From the NCBI RefSeq assembly GCF_052857255.1, contig NC_135502.1:185687806-185751805 (forward strand): a stretch of 64,000 nucleotides of DNA, read 5' to 3'. Positions 8,759 through 22,103 of this stretch are shown piece after piece; position 1 is the stretch's first letter, and each line of letters starts with the position of its first letter. Made by a program: the position numbers and the translations under genes. The DNA comes from Amblyomma americanum (lineage: Eukaryota > Arthropoda > Arachnida > Ixodida > Ixodidae). The notes beneath the pieces are model-generated. The model was not told the DNA's origin and made no database searches. It worked only from the letters and a program-made list of their open reading frames with translations.

Positions 8759-9769
8759 TGTTATACCAGGCTGCATTGCTCATGAGAACGCCTGGATTCC
8801 CGACCACGACCTGAAAACACTAAACAGACTTAACTCCGAGAGTTACGACGCTACAAGGAACATCGAGCAACACGGCATAAGCCCCAGTGGGAACAGTCCA
8901 CCGCTGTCCCCGGCCCTCGGAGTAACTGGGAGCCGCTGCGACATCAAAGTCAAACTTCTTTAAACAGAGTTAAGCTCTGTTCATCGCAACAGCGCATGGG
9001 GGCACCGTGAGCGAGATGACGTTGAGGAAATATATCATATTTTTAGTTGAGAGTGTTGGTTTTGTTATACCAGGCTGCATTGCCCATGAGAACGCCTGGA
9101 TTACCGACAGCGACCTGAAAACGCTGCAAAGATGTAACTCCGAGAGTTACGATGCTACAAGGTACATCGAACAACACGGCATCAGCCCCTGTGGGAACAG
9201 TCCCCCGCTCTGCACGGCCATCGGAGTAACATGGGAGCCGCTGCGACATGGACGTCAAACTGCTTTAAAAAGAATCACGCTGCGTTCATCGAAACGGGGA
9301 ATATTGGCGCCGTGAGCGAGATGACTTTGAGGAACTATTTCGTCTTTTTGGTTCTGATTGTTGGTTTTGTTCTACCTTGCTGCAGTGCTCATGAGAACGC
9401 CTGGATTACCGACAGCGACCTGAAAACGCTGAACAGATGTAACTCCGAGAGTTACGATGCTACAAGGAACACCGAGCAACACGGGATCAGCCCCTGTGGG
9501 AACAGTCCACCGTTCTGAACTGCCATCGGAGTAACATGGGAGCCGCTGCGACATCGATGTCAAACTGCTTTAAAAAGAATCACGCTGCGTTCATCGAAAC
9601 GGGGAATATTGGCGCCGTGAGCGAGATGACTTTCAGGAACTATTTCGTCTTTTTGGTTCAGATTGTTGGTTTTGTTCTACCTTGCTGCATTGCTCATGAG
9701 ACAGCCTAGATTACCGACAGCTGCCTGAAAACGCTGAACAGATGTAACTCCGAGAGTTACGATGCTACA

Positions 9770-12700
9770 AGGAACATCGAGCAACACGGCATAAGCCCCT
9801 GTGGGAACAGTCAACCGCTGTGCACGGCACTCGGAGTAACACGGGAGCAGCTGCGACATCGACGTCAAACTGCTTTAAACGGAATCACGCTCCGTTCATC
9901 AGAACGGGGCATGGTGGCACCGTGAGCGAGATGACGTTGAGGAACTCTATCATATTTTTAGTTGAGATTTTTGGTTTTGTTATACCAGGCTGCATTGATC
10001 ACGAGAACGCCTAGATTAGCGACAGCGAACTGAAAACGCTGAACAGATGTAATACCGAGAGTTACAATGCTACAAGGAACATCGAGCAACACGGCATCAG
10101 CCTCTGTGGGAACAGTTCTAGGAGTAACATGGGAGCCGCTGCGACATCGACGTCGAACTGCTTTAAACAGAGTCACGCTCCGTTCATCGGAACGGGGCAT
10201 GGTGGCGCCGTGAGTGAAATGACGTTGAGCAACTATTTCGTCTTTTTGGTTCACATTGTTGGTTTTGTTCTACCTGGCTGCATTACTCACGAGAACGCCT
10301 GGACTACCGACAGCGACCTGAAAACGCTGAACAGAAGTAACTCCGAGTGTTACGATGCTACAAGGAACATCGAGCAACATGGCATCAGCCCATGTGGGAA
10401 CAGTCCACCGCTCTGCACTGCCATCGGAGTAACATGGGAGCCGCTGAGACATCGATGTCAAACAGCTTTAAAAAGAATCACGCTGCGTTCATCGAAACGG
10501 GCAATATTGGGGCCGTGAGCGAGATGACTTTCAGGAACTATTTCGTCTTTTTGGTTCAGATTGTTGGTTTTGTTCTACCTTGCGGCATTGCTCATGAGAA
10601 CGCCTGGATTCCCGACCACGACCTGAAAAAACTAAACAGACGTAACTCCGAGAGATACGATGCTACAAGGAACATCGAGCAACACGCTATCAGCCCCTGT
10701 GGGAACAGCCCACCGCTGTCCCCGGCCCTCGGAGTAACCCGGGAGCCGCTGCGACATCGACGTCAAACAGCTTTAAACAGAGTCACACTCCCTTCATCGG
10801 AACGGGGAATGGTGGCACCGTGAGCGAGTTGACGTTCAGGAAATATATGATATTTTTAGTTGAGATTGTTGGTTTTGTTATACCAGGCTGCTTTGCTCAT
10901 GAGAACGCCTGGATTCCCGACCACGACGTGAAAGCACTAAACAGACGTAACTCCGAGAGTTACGACGCTACAAGGAACATCGAGCAACACGGCATCAGCC
11001 CCTGTGGGAACAGTCCACCGCTGTCCCCGGCCCTCGGAGTAACTGGGAGCCGCTGCGACATCGAAGTCAAACTTCTTTAAACAGAGCTAAGCTCCGTTCA
11101 TCGCAATAGCGCATGGTGGCACCGTGAGCGAGATGACGTTGAGGAAATATATCATATTTTCAGTTTAAATTGTTGGTTTTGTTATACCAGGCTGCATTGC
11201 TCATGAGAACGCCTGGATTACCGACAGCGACCTGAAAACGCTGCAAAGATGTAACTCCGAGAGTTACGATGCTACAAGGTACATCGAACAACACGGCATC
11301 AGCCCCTGTGGGAACAGTCCCCCGCTCTGCACGGCCATCGGAGTAACATGGGATTCGCTGCGACATCGACATCAAACTGCAATAAAAAGAATCACGCTGC
11401 GTTCATCGAAACGGGGAATATTGGCGCCGTGAGCGAGATGACTTTGAGGAACTATTTCGTCTTTTTGGTTCTGATTGTTGGTTTTGTTCTACCTTGCTGC
11501 AGTGCTCATGAGAACGCCTGGATTACCGACCGCGACCTGAAAACGCTGAACAGATGTAACTCCGAGAGTTACGATGCTACAAGGAACATCGAGCAACACG
11601 GCATCAGCCCCTGTGGGAACAGTCCACCGTTCTGAACTGCCATCGGAGTAACATGGGAGCCGCTGCGACATCGATGTCAAACTGCTTTAAAAAGAATCAC
11701 GCTGCGTTCATCGAAACGGGGAATATTGGCGCCGTGAGCGAGATGACTATCAGGAACTATTTCGTCTTTTTGGTTCAGATTGTTGGTTTTGTTCTACCTT
11801 GCTGCATTGCTCATGAGACAGCCTAGATTACCGACAGCTGCCTGAAAACGCTGAACAGATGTAACTCCGAGAGTTACGATGCTACAAGGACCATCGAGCA
11901 ACACGGCATAAGCCCCTGTGGGAACAGTCAACCGCTGTGCACGGCACTCGGAGTAACACGGGAGCAGCTGCGACATCGACGTCAAACTGCTTTAAACGGA
12001 GTCACGCTCCGTTCATCAGAACGGGGCATGGTGGCACCGTGAGCGAGATGACGTTGAGGAACTGTATCATATTTTTAGTTGAGATTTTTGGTTTTGTTAT
12101 ACCAGGCTGCATTGTTCATGAGAACGCCTGGATTCCCGACCACGACCTGAAAGCACTAAACAGACGTAACTCCGAGAGTTACGATGCTACAAGGAACATC
12201 GAGCAACACGGCATCAGCCCCTGTGGGAACAGTCCACCGCTGTCCCAGGCCCTCGGAGTAACACGGGAGCAGCTGCGACATCGACGTCAAACAGCTTTAA
12301 ACGTAGTCACGCTCCGTTCATCGAAACGGTGAATATTGGCGCCGTGAGCGGGATGACTTTGAGGAACTATTTCGTCTTTTTGGTTCAGATTGTTGGTTTT
12401 GTTCTACCTTGCTGCATTGCTCATGAGACCGCCTGGATTACCGACAGCTACCTGAAAATGCTGAACAGATGTAACTCCGAGAGTTACGATGCTACAAGGA
12501 ACATCGAGCAACACGGCATCAGCACCTGTGGGAACAGTCAACCGCTGTGCACGGCCCTCGGAGCAACACGGGAGCAGCTGCGACATCGACGTCAAGCTGC
12601 TTTGAACAGAGCCACGCTCCGCTCATCGGAACGAGGCGTGGTGGCCCCGTGAACGAGATGACGTTGAGGAACTGTTTCGTTTTTTTGGTTCAAATTGTTG

Positions 12701-13393
12701 ATTTTGTTCTACCTGGCTGCATTGATCACGAGAACGCCTAGATTAGCGACAGCGAACTGAAAACGCTGAACAGATGTAATACCGAGAGTTACAATGCTAC
12801 AAGGAACATCGAGCAACACGGCATCAGCCTCTGTGGGAACAGTTCTAGGAGTAACATGGGAGCCGCTGCGACATCGACGTCGAACTGCTTTAAACAGAGT
12901 CACGCTCCGTTCATCGGAACGGGGCATGGTGGCGCCGTGAGTGAAATGACGTTGAGCAACTATTTCGTCTTTTTGGTTCACATTGTTGGTTTTGTTCTAC
13001 CTGGCTGCATTACTCACGAGAACGCCTGGACTACCGACAGCGACCTGAAAACGCTGAACAGAAGTAACTCCGAGAGATACGATGCTACAAGGAACATCGA
13101 GCAACACGCCATCAGCCCCTGTGGGAACAGCCCACCGCTGTCCCGGCCCTCGGAGTAACCCGGGAGCCGCTGCGACATCGACGTCAAACAGCTTTAAACA
13201 GAGTCACACTCCCTTCATCGGAACGGGGAATGGTGGCACCGTGAGCGAGATGACGTTCAGGAAATATATCATATTTTTAGTTGAGATTGTTGGTTTTGTT
13301 ATACCAGGCTGCTTTGCTCATGAGAACGCCTGGATTCCCGACCACGACGTGAAAACACTAAACAGACGTAACTCCGAGAGTTACGACGCTACA
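9770..13393. repeat. Higher-order satellite repeat, first 3,624-bp copy
   Basis: Twelve monomers with boxes near 9922, 10210, 10515, 10820, 11124, 11429, 11734, 12039, 12344, 12649, 12936 and 13240; two of the twelve are short (about 287-288 bp). The whole block recurs 3,624 bp later. The breakpoint lies in the conserved GCTACAAGGAACATCGAGC segment, so exact ends are uncertain by about 30 bp. Unequal exchange between monomers in register explains it. Confidence 0.88.
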
Positions 13394-16300
13394 AGGAACA
13401 TCGAGCAACACGGCATAAGCCCCTGTGGGAACAGTCAACCGCTGTGCACGGCACTCGGAGTAACACGGGAGCAGCTGCGACATCGACGTCAAACTGCTTT
13501 AAACGGAATCACGCTCCGTTCATCAGAACGGGGCATGGTGGCACCGTGAGCGAGATGACGTTGAGGAACTCTATCATATTTTTAGTTGAGATTTTTGGTT
13601 TTGTTATACCAGGCTGCATTGATCACGAGAACGCCTAGATTAGCGACAGCGAACTGAAAACGCTGAACAGATGTAATACCGAGAGTTACAATGCTACAAG
13701 GAACATCGAGCAACACGGCATCAGCCTCTGTGGGAACAGTTCTAGGAGTAACATGGGAGCCGCTGCGACATCGACGTCGAACTGCTTTAAACAGAGTCAC
13801 GCTCCGTTCATCGGAACGGGGCATGGTGGCGCCGTGAGTGAAATGACGTTGAGCAACTATTTCGTCTTTTTGGTTCACATTGTTGGTTTTGTTCTACCTG
13901 GCTGCATTACTCACGAGAACGCCTGGACTACCGACAGCGACCTGAAAACGCTGAACAGAAGTAACTCCGAGTGTTACGATGCTACAAGGAACATCGAGCA
14001 ACATGGCATCAGCCCATGTGGGAACAGTCCACCGCTCTGCACTGCCATCGGAGTAACATGGGAGCCGCTGAGACATCGATGTCAAACAGCTTTAAAAAGA
14101 ATCACGCTGCGTTCATCGAAACGGGCAATATTGGGGCCGTGAGCGAGATGACTTTCAGGAACTATTTCGTCTTTTTGGTTCAGATTGTTGGTTTTGTTCT
14201 ACCTTGCGGCATTGCTCATGAGAACGCCTGGATTCCCGACCACGACCTGAAAAAACTAAACAGACGTAACTCCGAGAGATACGATGCTACAAGGAACATC
14301 GAGCAACACGCTATCAGCCCCTGTGGGAACAGCCCACCGCTGTCCCCGGCCCTCGGAGTAACCCGGGAGCCGCTGCGACATCGACGTCAAACAGCTTTAA
14401 ACAGAGTCACACTCCCTTCATCGGAACGGGGAATGGTGGCACCGTGAGCGAGTTGACGTTCAGGAAATATATGATATTTTTAGTTGAGATTGTTGGTTTT
14501 GTTATACCAGGCTGCTTTGCTCATGAGAACGCCTGGATTCCCGACCACGACGTGAAAGCACTAAACAGACGTAACTCCGAGAGTTACGACGCTACAAGGA
14601 ACATCGAGCAACACGGCATCAGCCCCTGTGGGAACAGTCCACCGCTGTCCCCGGCCCTCGGAGTAACTGGGAGCCGCTGCGACATCGAAGTCAAACTTCT
14701 TTAAACAGAGCTAAGCTCCGTTCATCGCAATAGCGCATGGTGGCACCGTGAGCGAGATGACGTTGAGGAAATATATCATATTTTCAGTTTAAATTGTTGG
14801 TTTTGTTATACCAGGCTGCATTGCTCATGAGAACGCCTGGATTACCGACAGCGACCTGAAAACGCTGCAAAGATGTAACTCCGAGAGTTACGATGCTACA
14901 AGGTACATCGAACAACACGGCATCAGCCCCTGTGGGAACAGTCCCCCGCTCTGCACGGCCATCGGAGTAACATGGGATTCGCTGCGACATCGACATCAAA
15001 CTGCAATAAAAAGAATCACGCTGCGTTCATCGAAACGGGGAATATTGGCGCCGTGAGCGAGATGACTTTGAGGAACTATTTCGTCTTTTTGGTTCTGATT
15101 GTTGGTTTTGTTCTACCTTGCTGCAGTGCTCATGAGAACGCCTGGATTACCGACCGCGACCTGAAAACGCTGAACAGATGTAACTCCGAGAGTTACGATG
15201 CTACAAGGAACATCGAGCAACACGGCATCAGCCCCTGTGGGAACAGTCCACCGTTCTGAACTGCCATCGGAGTAACATGGGAGCCGCTGCGACATCGATG
15301 TCAAACTGCTTTAAAAAGAATCACGCTGCGTTCATCGAAACGGGGAATATTGGCGCCGTGAGCGAGATGACTATCAGGAACTATTTCGTCTTTTTGGTTC
15401 AGATTGTTGGTTTTGTTCTACCTTGCTGCATTGCTCATGAGACAGCCTAGATTACCGACAGCTGCCTGAAAACGCTGAACAGATGTAACTCCGAGAGTTA
15501 CGATGCTACAAGGACCATCGAGCAACACGGCATAAGCCCCTGTGGGAACAGTCAACCGCTGTGCACGGCACTCGGAGTAACACGGGAGCAGCTGCGACAT
15601 CGACGTCAAACTGCTTTAAACGGAGTCACGCTCCGTTCATCAGAACGGGGCATGGTGGCACCGTGAGCGAGATGACGTTGAGGAACTGTATCATATTTTT
15701 AGTTGAGATTTTTGGTTTTGTTATACCAGGCTGCATTGTTCATGAGAACGCCTGGATTCCCGACCACGACCTGAAAGCACTAAACAGACGTAACTCCGAG
15801 AGTTACGATGCTACAAGGAACATCGAGCAACACGGCATCAGCCCCTGTGGGAACAGTCCACCGCTGTCCCAGGCCCTCGGAGTAACACGGGAGCAGCTGC
15901 GACATCGACGTCAAACAGCTTTAAACGTAGTCACGCTCCGTTCATCGAAACGGTGAATATTGGCGCCGTGAGCGGGATGACTTTGAGGAACTATTTCGTC
16001 TTTTTGGTTCAGATTGTTGGTTTTGTTCTACCTTGCTGCATTGCTCATGAGACCGCCTGGATTACCGACAGCTACCTGAAAATGCTGAACAGATGTAACT
16101 CCGAGAGTTACGATGCTACAAGGAACATCGAGCAACACGGCATCAGCACCTGTGGGAACAGTCAACCGCTGTGCACGGCCCTCGGAGCAACACGGGAGCA
16201 GCTGCGACATCGACGTCAAGCTGCTTTGAACAGAGCCACGCTCCGCTCATCGGAACGAGGCGTGGTGGCCCCGTGAACGAGATGACGTTGAGGAACTGTT

Positions 16301-17017
16301 TCGTTTTTTTGGTTCAAATTGTTGATTTTGTTCTACCTGGCTGCATTGATCACGAGAACGCCTAGATTAGCGACAGCGAACTGAAAACGCTGAACAGATG
16401 TAATACCGAGAGTTACAATGCTACAAGGAACATCGAGCAACACGGCATCAGCCTCTGTGGGAACAGTTCTAGGAGTAACATGGGAGCCGCTGCGACATCG
16501 ACGTCGAACTGCTTTAAACAGAGTCACGCTCCGTTCATCGGAACGGGGCATGGTGGCGCCGTGAGTGAAATGACGTTGAGCAACTATTTCGTCTTTTTGG
16601 TTCACATTGTTGGTTTTGTTCTACCTGGCTGCATTACTCACGAGAACGCCTGGACTACCGACAGCGACCTGAAAACGCTGAACAGAAGTAACTCCGAGAG
16701 ATACGATGCTACAAGGAACATCGAGCAACACGCCATCAGCCCCTGTGGGAACAGCCCACCGCTGTCCCGGCCCTCGGAGTAACCCGGGAGCCGCTGCGAC
16801 ATCGACGTCAAACAGCTTTAAACAGAGTCACACTCCCTTCATCGGAACGGGGAATGGTGGCACCGTGAGCGAGATGACGTTCAGGAAATATATCATATTT
16901 TTAGTTGAGATTGTTGGTTTTGTTATACCAGGCTGCTTTGCTCATGAGAACGCCTGGATTCCCGACCACGACGTGAAAACACTAAACAGACGTAACTCCG
17001 AGAGTTACGACGCTACA
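13394..17017. repeat. Higher-order satellite repeat, second 3,624-bp copy
   Basis: Head-to-tail duplicate of the preceding twelve monomers. All stretches I compared are identical. This includes the private variants GGATTCGCTG (11,351 and 14,975) and GCAATAAAAAG (11,389 and 15,013), which the related monomers in block 5 (near 53.2 kb) lack. The doubling is therefore younger than the split between blocks 2 and 5, or it is an assembly duplication. Confidence 0.88.
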
Positions 17018-20000
17018 AGGAACATCGAGCAACACGGCATCAGCCCCTGTGGGAACAGTCCACCGCTGTCCCCGGCCCTCGGAGTAACTGGGAGCCGCTG
17101 CGACCTCGAAGTCAAACTTCTTTAAACAGAGTTAAGCTCCGTTCATCGCAATAGCGCATGGTGGCACCGTGAGCGAGATGACGTTGAGGAAATATATTAT
17201 AATTTCAGTTTAAATTGTTGGTTTTGTTATACCAGGCTGCATTGCTCATGAGAACGCCTGGATTACCGACAGCGACCTGAAAACGCTGCAAATATGTAAC
17301 TCCGAGAGTTACGATGCTACAAGGTACATCGAACAACACGGCATCAGCCCCTGTGGGAACAGTCCACCGCTCTGCACGGCCATCGGAGTAACATGGGAGC
17401 CGCTGCGACATCGACGTCAAACTGCTTTAAAAAGAATCACGCTGCGTTCATCAAAACGGGGAATATTGGCGCCGTGAGCGAGATGACTTTGAGGAACTAT
17501 TTCGTCTTTTTGGTTCTGATTGTTGGTTTTGTTCTACCTTGCTGCAGTGCTCATGAGAACGCCTGGATTACCGACAGCGACCTGAAAACGCTGAACAGAT
17601 GTAACTCCGAGAGTTACGATGCTACAAGGAACATCGAGCAACACGGGATCAGCCCCTGTGGGAACAGTCCGCCGTTCTGAACTGCCATCGGAGTAACATG
17701 GGAGCCGCTGCGACATCGATGTCAAACTGCTTTAAAAAGAATCACGCTGCGTTCATCGAAACGGGGAATATTGGCGCCGTGAGCGAGATGACTTTCAGGA
17801 ACTATTTCGTCTTTTTGGTTCAGATTGTTGGTTTTGTTCTACCTTGCTGCATTGCTCATGAGAACGCCTGGACTACCGACAGCGACCTGAAAACGCTGAA
17901 CAGAAGTAACTCCGAGTGTTACGATGCTACAAGGAACATCGAGCAACATGGCATCAGCCCATGTGGGAACAGTCCACCGCTCTGCACTGCCATCGGAGTA
18001 ACATGGGAGCCGCTGAGACATCGATGTCAAACAGCTTTAAAAAGAATCACGCTGCGTTCATCGAAACGGGGAATATTGGGGCCGTGAGCGAGATGACTTT
18101 CAGGAACTATTTCGTCTTTTTGGTTCAGATTGTTGGTTTTGTTCTACCTTGCGGCATTGCTCATGAGAACGCCTGGATTCCCGACCACGACCTGAAAAAA
18201 CTAAACAGACGTAACTCCGAGAGATACGATGCTACAAGGAACATCGAGCAACACGCCATCAGCCCCTGTGGGAACAGCCCACCGCTGTCCCCGGCCCTCG
18301 GAGTAACCCGGGAGCCGCTGCGACATCGACGTCAAACAGCTTTAAACAGAGTCACACTCCCTTCATCGGAACGGGGAATGGTGGCACCGTGAGCGAGATG
18401 ACGTTCAGGAAATATATGATATTTTTAGTTGAGATTGTTGGTTTTGTTATACCAGGCTGCTTTGCTCATGAGAACGCCTGGATTCCCGACCACGACGTGA
18501 AAGCACTAAACAGACGTAACTCCGAGAGTTACGACGCTACAAGGAACATCGAGCAACACGGCATCAGCCCCTGTGGGAACAGTCCACCGCTGTCCCCGGC
18601 CCTCGGAGTAACTGGGAGCCGCGGCGACATCGAAGTCAAACTTCTTTAAACAGAGCTAAGCTCCGTTCATCGCAATAGCGCATGGTGGCACCGTGAGCGA
18701 GATGACGTTGAGGAAATATATCATATTTTCAGTTTAAATTGTTGGTTTTGTTATACCAGGCTGCATTGCTCATGAGAACGCCTGGATTACCGACAGCGAC
18801 CTGAAAACGCTGCAAATATGTAACTCCGAGAGTTACGATGCTACAAGGTACATCGAACAACACGGCATCAGCCCCTGTGGGAACAGTCCACCGCTCTGCA
18901 CGGCCATCGGAGTAACATGGGAGCCGCTGCGACATCGACGTCAAACTGCTTTAAAAAGAATCACGCTGCGTTCATCGAAACGGGGAATATTGGCGCCGTG
19001 AGCGAGATGACTTTGAGGAACTATTTCGTCTTTTTGGTTCAGATTGTTGGTTTTGTTCTACCTTGCTGCAGTGCTCATGAGAACGCCTGGATTCCCGACC
19101 ACGACCTGAAAACACTAAACAGACGTAACTCCGAGAGTTACGACGCTACAAGGAACATCGAGCAACACGGCATCAGCCCCAGTGGGAACAATCCACCGCT
19201 GTCCCCGGCCCTCGGAGTAACTGGGAGCCGCTGCGACATCAAAGTCAAACTTCTTTAAACAGAGTTAAGCTCTGTTCATCGCAACAGCGCATGGTGGCAC
19301 CGTGAGCGAGATGACGTTGAGGAAATATATCATATTTTTAGTTGAGAGTGTTGGTTTTGTTATACCAGGCTGCATTGCCCATGAGAACGCCTGGATTACC
19401 GACAGCGACCTGAAAACGCTGCAAAGATGTAACTCCGAGAGTTACGATGCTACAAGGTACATCGAACAACACGGCATCAGCCCCTGTGGGAACAGTCCCC
19501 CGCTCTGCACGGCCATCGGAGTAACATGGGAGCCGCTGCGACATCGACATCAAACTGCATTAAAAAGAATCACGCTGCGTTCATCGAAACGGGAAATATT
19601 GGCGCCGTGAGCGAGATGACTTTCAGGAACTATTTCGTCTTTTTGGTTCAGATTGTTGGTTTTGTTCTACCTTGCTGCATTGCTCATGAGACCGCCTGGA
19701 TTACCGACAGCTACCTGAAAACGCTGAACAGATGTAACTACGAGTGTTACGATGCTACAAGGAACATCGAGCAACCCGGCATCAGCCCATGTGGGAACAG
19801 TCCACCGCTCTGCACTGCCATCGGAGTAACATGGGAGCCGCTGCGACATCGATGTCAAACTGCTTTAGAAAGAATCACGCTGCGTTCATCGAAACGGGAA
19901 ATATTGGCGCCGTGAGCGAGATGACTTTCAGGAACTATTTCGTCTTTTTGGTTCAGATTGTTGGTTTTGTTCTACCTTGCTGCATTGCTCATGAGACCGC

Positions 20001-21185
20001 CTGGATTACCGACAGCTACCTGAAAACGCTGAACAGATGTAACTCCGAGAGTTACGATGCTACAAGGAACATCGAGCAACACGGCATCAGCCCCTGTGGG
20101 AACAGTCAACCGCTGTGCACGGCCCTCGGAGTAACACGGGAGCAGCTGCGACATCGACGTCAAACTGCTTTAAACGGAGTCAGCTCCGTTCATTGGAACG
20201 GGGCATGGTGGCACCGTGAGCGAGATGACGTTGATTAAATATTTTGTATTTTTAATTCAGATTCTTGGTTTTGTAATACCTGGCTGCATTGCTCATGAGA
20301 ACGCCTGGATTCCCGACCACGACCTGAAAACACTAAACAGACGTAACTCCGAGAGATACGATGCTACAAGGAACATCGAGCAACACGCCATCAGCCCCTG
20401 TGGGAACAGCCCACCGCTGTCCCCGGCCCTCGGAGTAACCCGGGAGCCGCTGCGACATCGACGTCAAACAGCTTTAAACAGAGTCACACTCCCTCCATCG
20501 GAACGGGGAATGGTGGCACCGTAAGCGAGATGACGTTGATGAACTATTTCGTCTTCTTGGTTCAGATTGTTGGTTTTGTTCTACCTGGCTGCATTGCTCG
20601 TGAGCACGCCTGGATTACCGACAGCAACCTGAAAACGCTGCACAGATGTAACTCCGAGAGTTACGATTCTACAAGGAACATCGAGCAACACGGCATCAGC
20701 CCCTGTGGGAACAGTCCACCGCTCTGCACGGCCATCGGAGTTACATGGGAGGCGCTGCGACATCGACCTCAAACTGCTTTAAAAAGAATCACGCTGCGTT
20801 CATCGAAACGGAGAATATTTTCGCCGTGAGCGCGATGACTTTGAGGAACTATTTCGTCTTTTTGGTTCAGATTGTTGGTTTTGTTTTACCTTGCTGCATT
20901 GCTCATGAGACCGCCTGGATTACCGAGAGCTACCTCAAAACGTTGAACAGATGTAACTCCGAGAGTTACGATGCTACAAGGAACATCGAGCAACACGGCA
21001 TCAGCCCGTGTGGGAACAGTCCACCGCCCTCCATAGCCCTCGGAGTAACATGGGAGCCGCTGCGACATCGACGTAAAGCTGCTTTGAACAGAGTCACGCT
21101 CCGTTCATCGGAACGGAGCCTGGTGGCACCGTGAGCGAGATGACGTTGAGGAAATATATCATATTTTTAGTTGAGATTGTTGGTT

Positions 21186-21495
21186 CATCATCATCATCAT
21201 CATTTATTGAACCCTTAAAGATCCCGTCTGGGACATTACATAAGGGGGGGGGGGGGGAGACAGTGATGTGAAACGGTCACACAAAGGCATGTAAGCATAA
21301 AAAAGCAAAAAAACAGGAATAACAAGTTTGACGTGAAATTAGCGTCAGGTGATTCAAATAGAACAGAATATACATGGCAAAGCAGTAAAAAAAAGTACGA
21401 AAATAAATAAGTGGGAAAACACTTGTGGGGGGGGGGGGGGTGTCACAATAACACAAGCAGTTCAAATTGCACGCAGAGCATCGCGAGGGAAGTAG
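21186..21495 (-). other. LINE copy 2 3' untranslated region and tail
   Basis: Same layout as in copy 1: two C tracts (14 G each on the plus strand, near 21,245 and 21,427), AATAAA on the minus strand, then GAT repeats abutting the satellite at GGTT. In the first tract an A beside the G run has changed to G, lengthening the run. Confidence 0.8.
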
Positions 21496-22103
21496 CTATA
21501 GTTGGATCAAGTGGTCTGTTATTAGCTGCCTAAATCTGGTGGGATTAGTTTCGATGACAACGGTTTCAGGAAGATTGTTCCATTCCTCTATGGCGATGGG
21601 AAGGAAAGATTTGTTGAAAGCGTTGGATGAACCATGCAACCGCTGAATGCTGAGGGAGTTGAATAATCGGCGAGATGAGCGTAAGGGAGTGGATAACAAA
21701 GTCTGGCGTAGTGCGGGGAAGATAAAGTATAGTTTGTGGAAAAGACAAAGAATTGATACTTTTCTGCGGAATGCTAATGGTTCAAGGCCGAGAGACGATT
21801 TTAGGTTGGTAACGCTGTGTCGAGACGAATACTGCGATGTTATGAAGCGCGCTGCCCGATTCTGGATAGCTTCTAGCAGTTGTATTAAGTAGACCTGGTG
21901 AGGGTTTCATATTGCTGAGGCATATTCCATTTTAGCGCGAATGAATGTTTCGTATGCTTGTTGTCTGATTGGTGCAGGGGACATTGATAGTGATCTTCGG
22001 ATAAAGCCAAGAGCTCTGGAAGTACTTGCGCAAAGTTTGATAATGTGATCTGACCATGTTAATTTGTTAGTTATTTCGACGCCAAGGTACCTGTAAGAAT
22101 TTG
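21496..22103 (-). pseudogene. LINE copy 2 ORF2 C-terminal tail, out of frame
   Basis: RT thumb and C-terminal region, in one continuous frame from YRYLGVEI to the TAG at 21,496 except for a TGA at 21,907-21,909 in the place of the usual Trp. It is +1 relative to ORF2. Unlike copies 1 and 3 it has no further indel: the reading is TTTGCGCAAGT where the others have lost a base. This copy is the best guide to the family's tail. Confidence 0.8.

Larger units (their letters stand above)
8759..21185. repeat. Satellite block 2 with 12-monomer higher-order repeats
   Basis: About 41 monomers of the same satellite. The start continues the monomer cut by LINE copy 1. From 9.77 to 17.02 kb it holds two copies of a 3,624-bp higher-order unit. 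The left part matches block 5 from 50.6 kb at a fixed offset of 41,817 bp; beyond the doubled unit the offset becomes 38,193 and then 39,395. The right part, from about 19.7 kb, matches the end of block 1 at offset 17,431, which is the flank shared by LINE copies 1 and 2. Some monomers are shorter (about 287 bp) because the segment between GGGAACAGTTCT and GGAGTAACATGG is missing. No gene, RNA gene or other element is seen inside. Confidence 0.95.
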
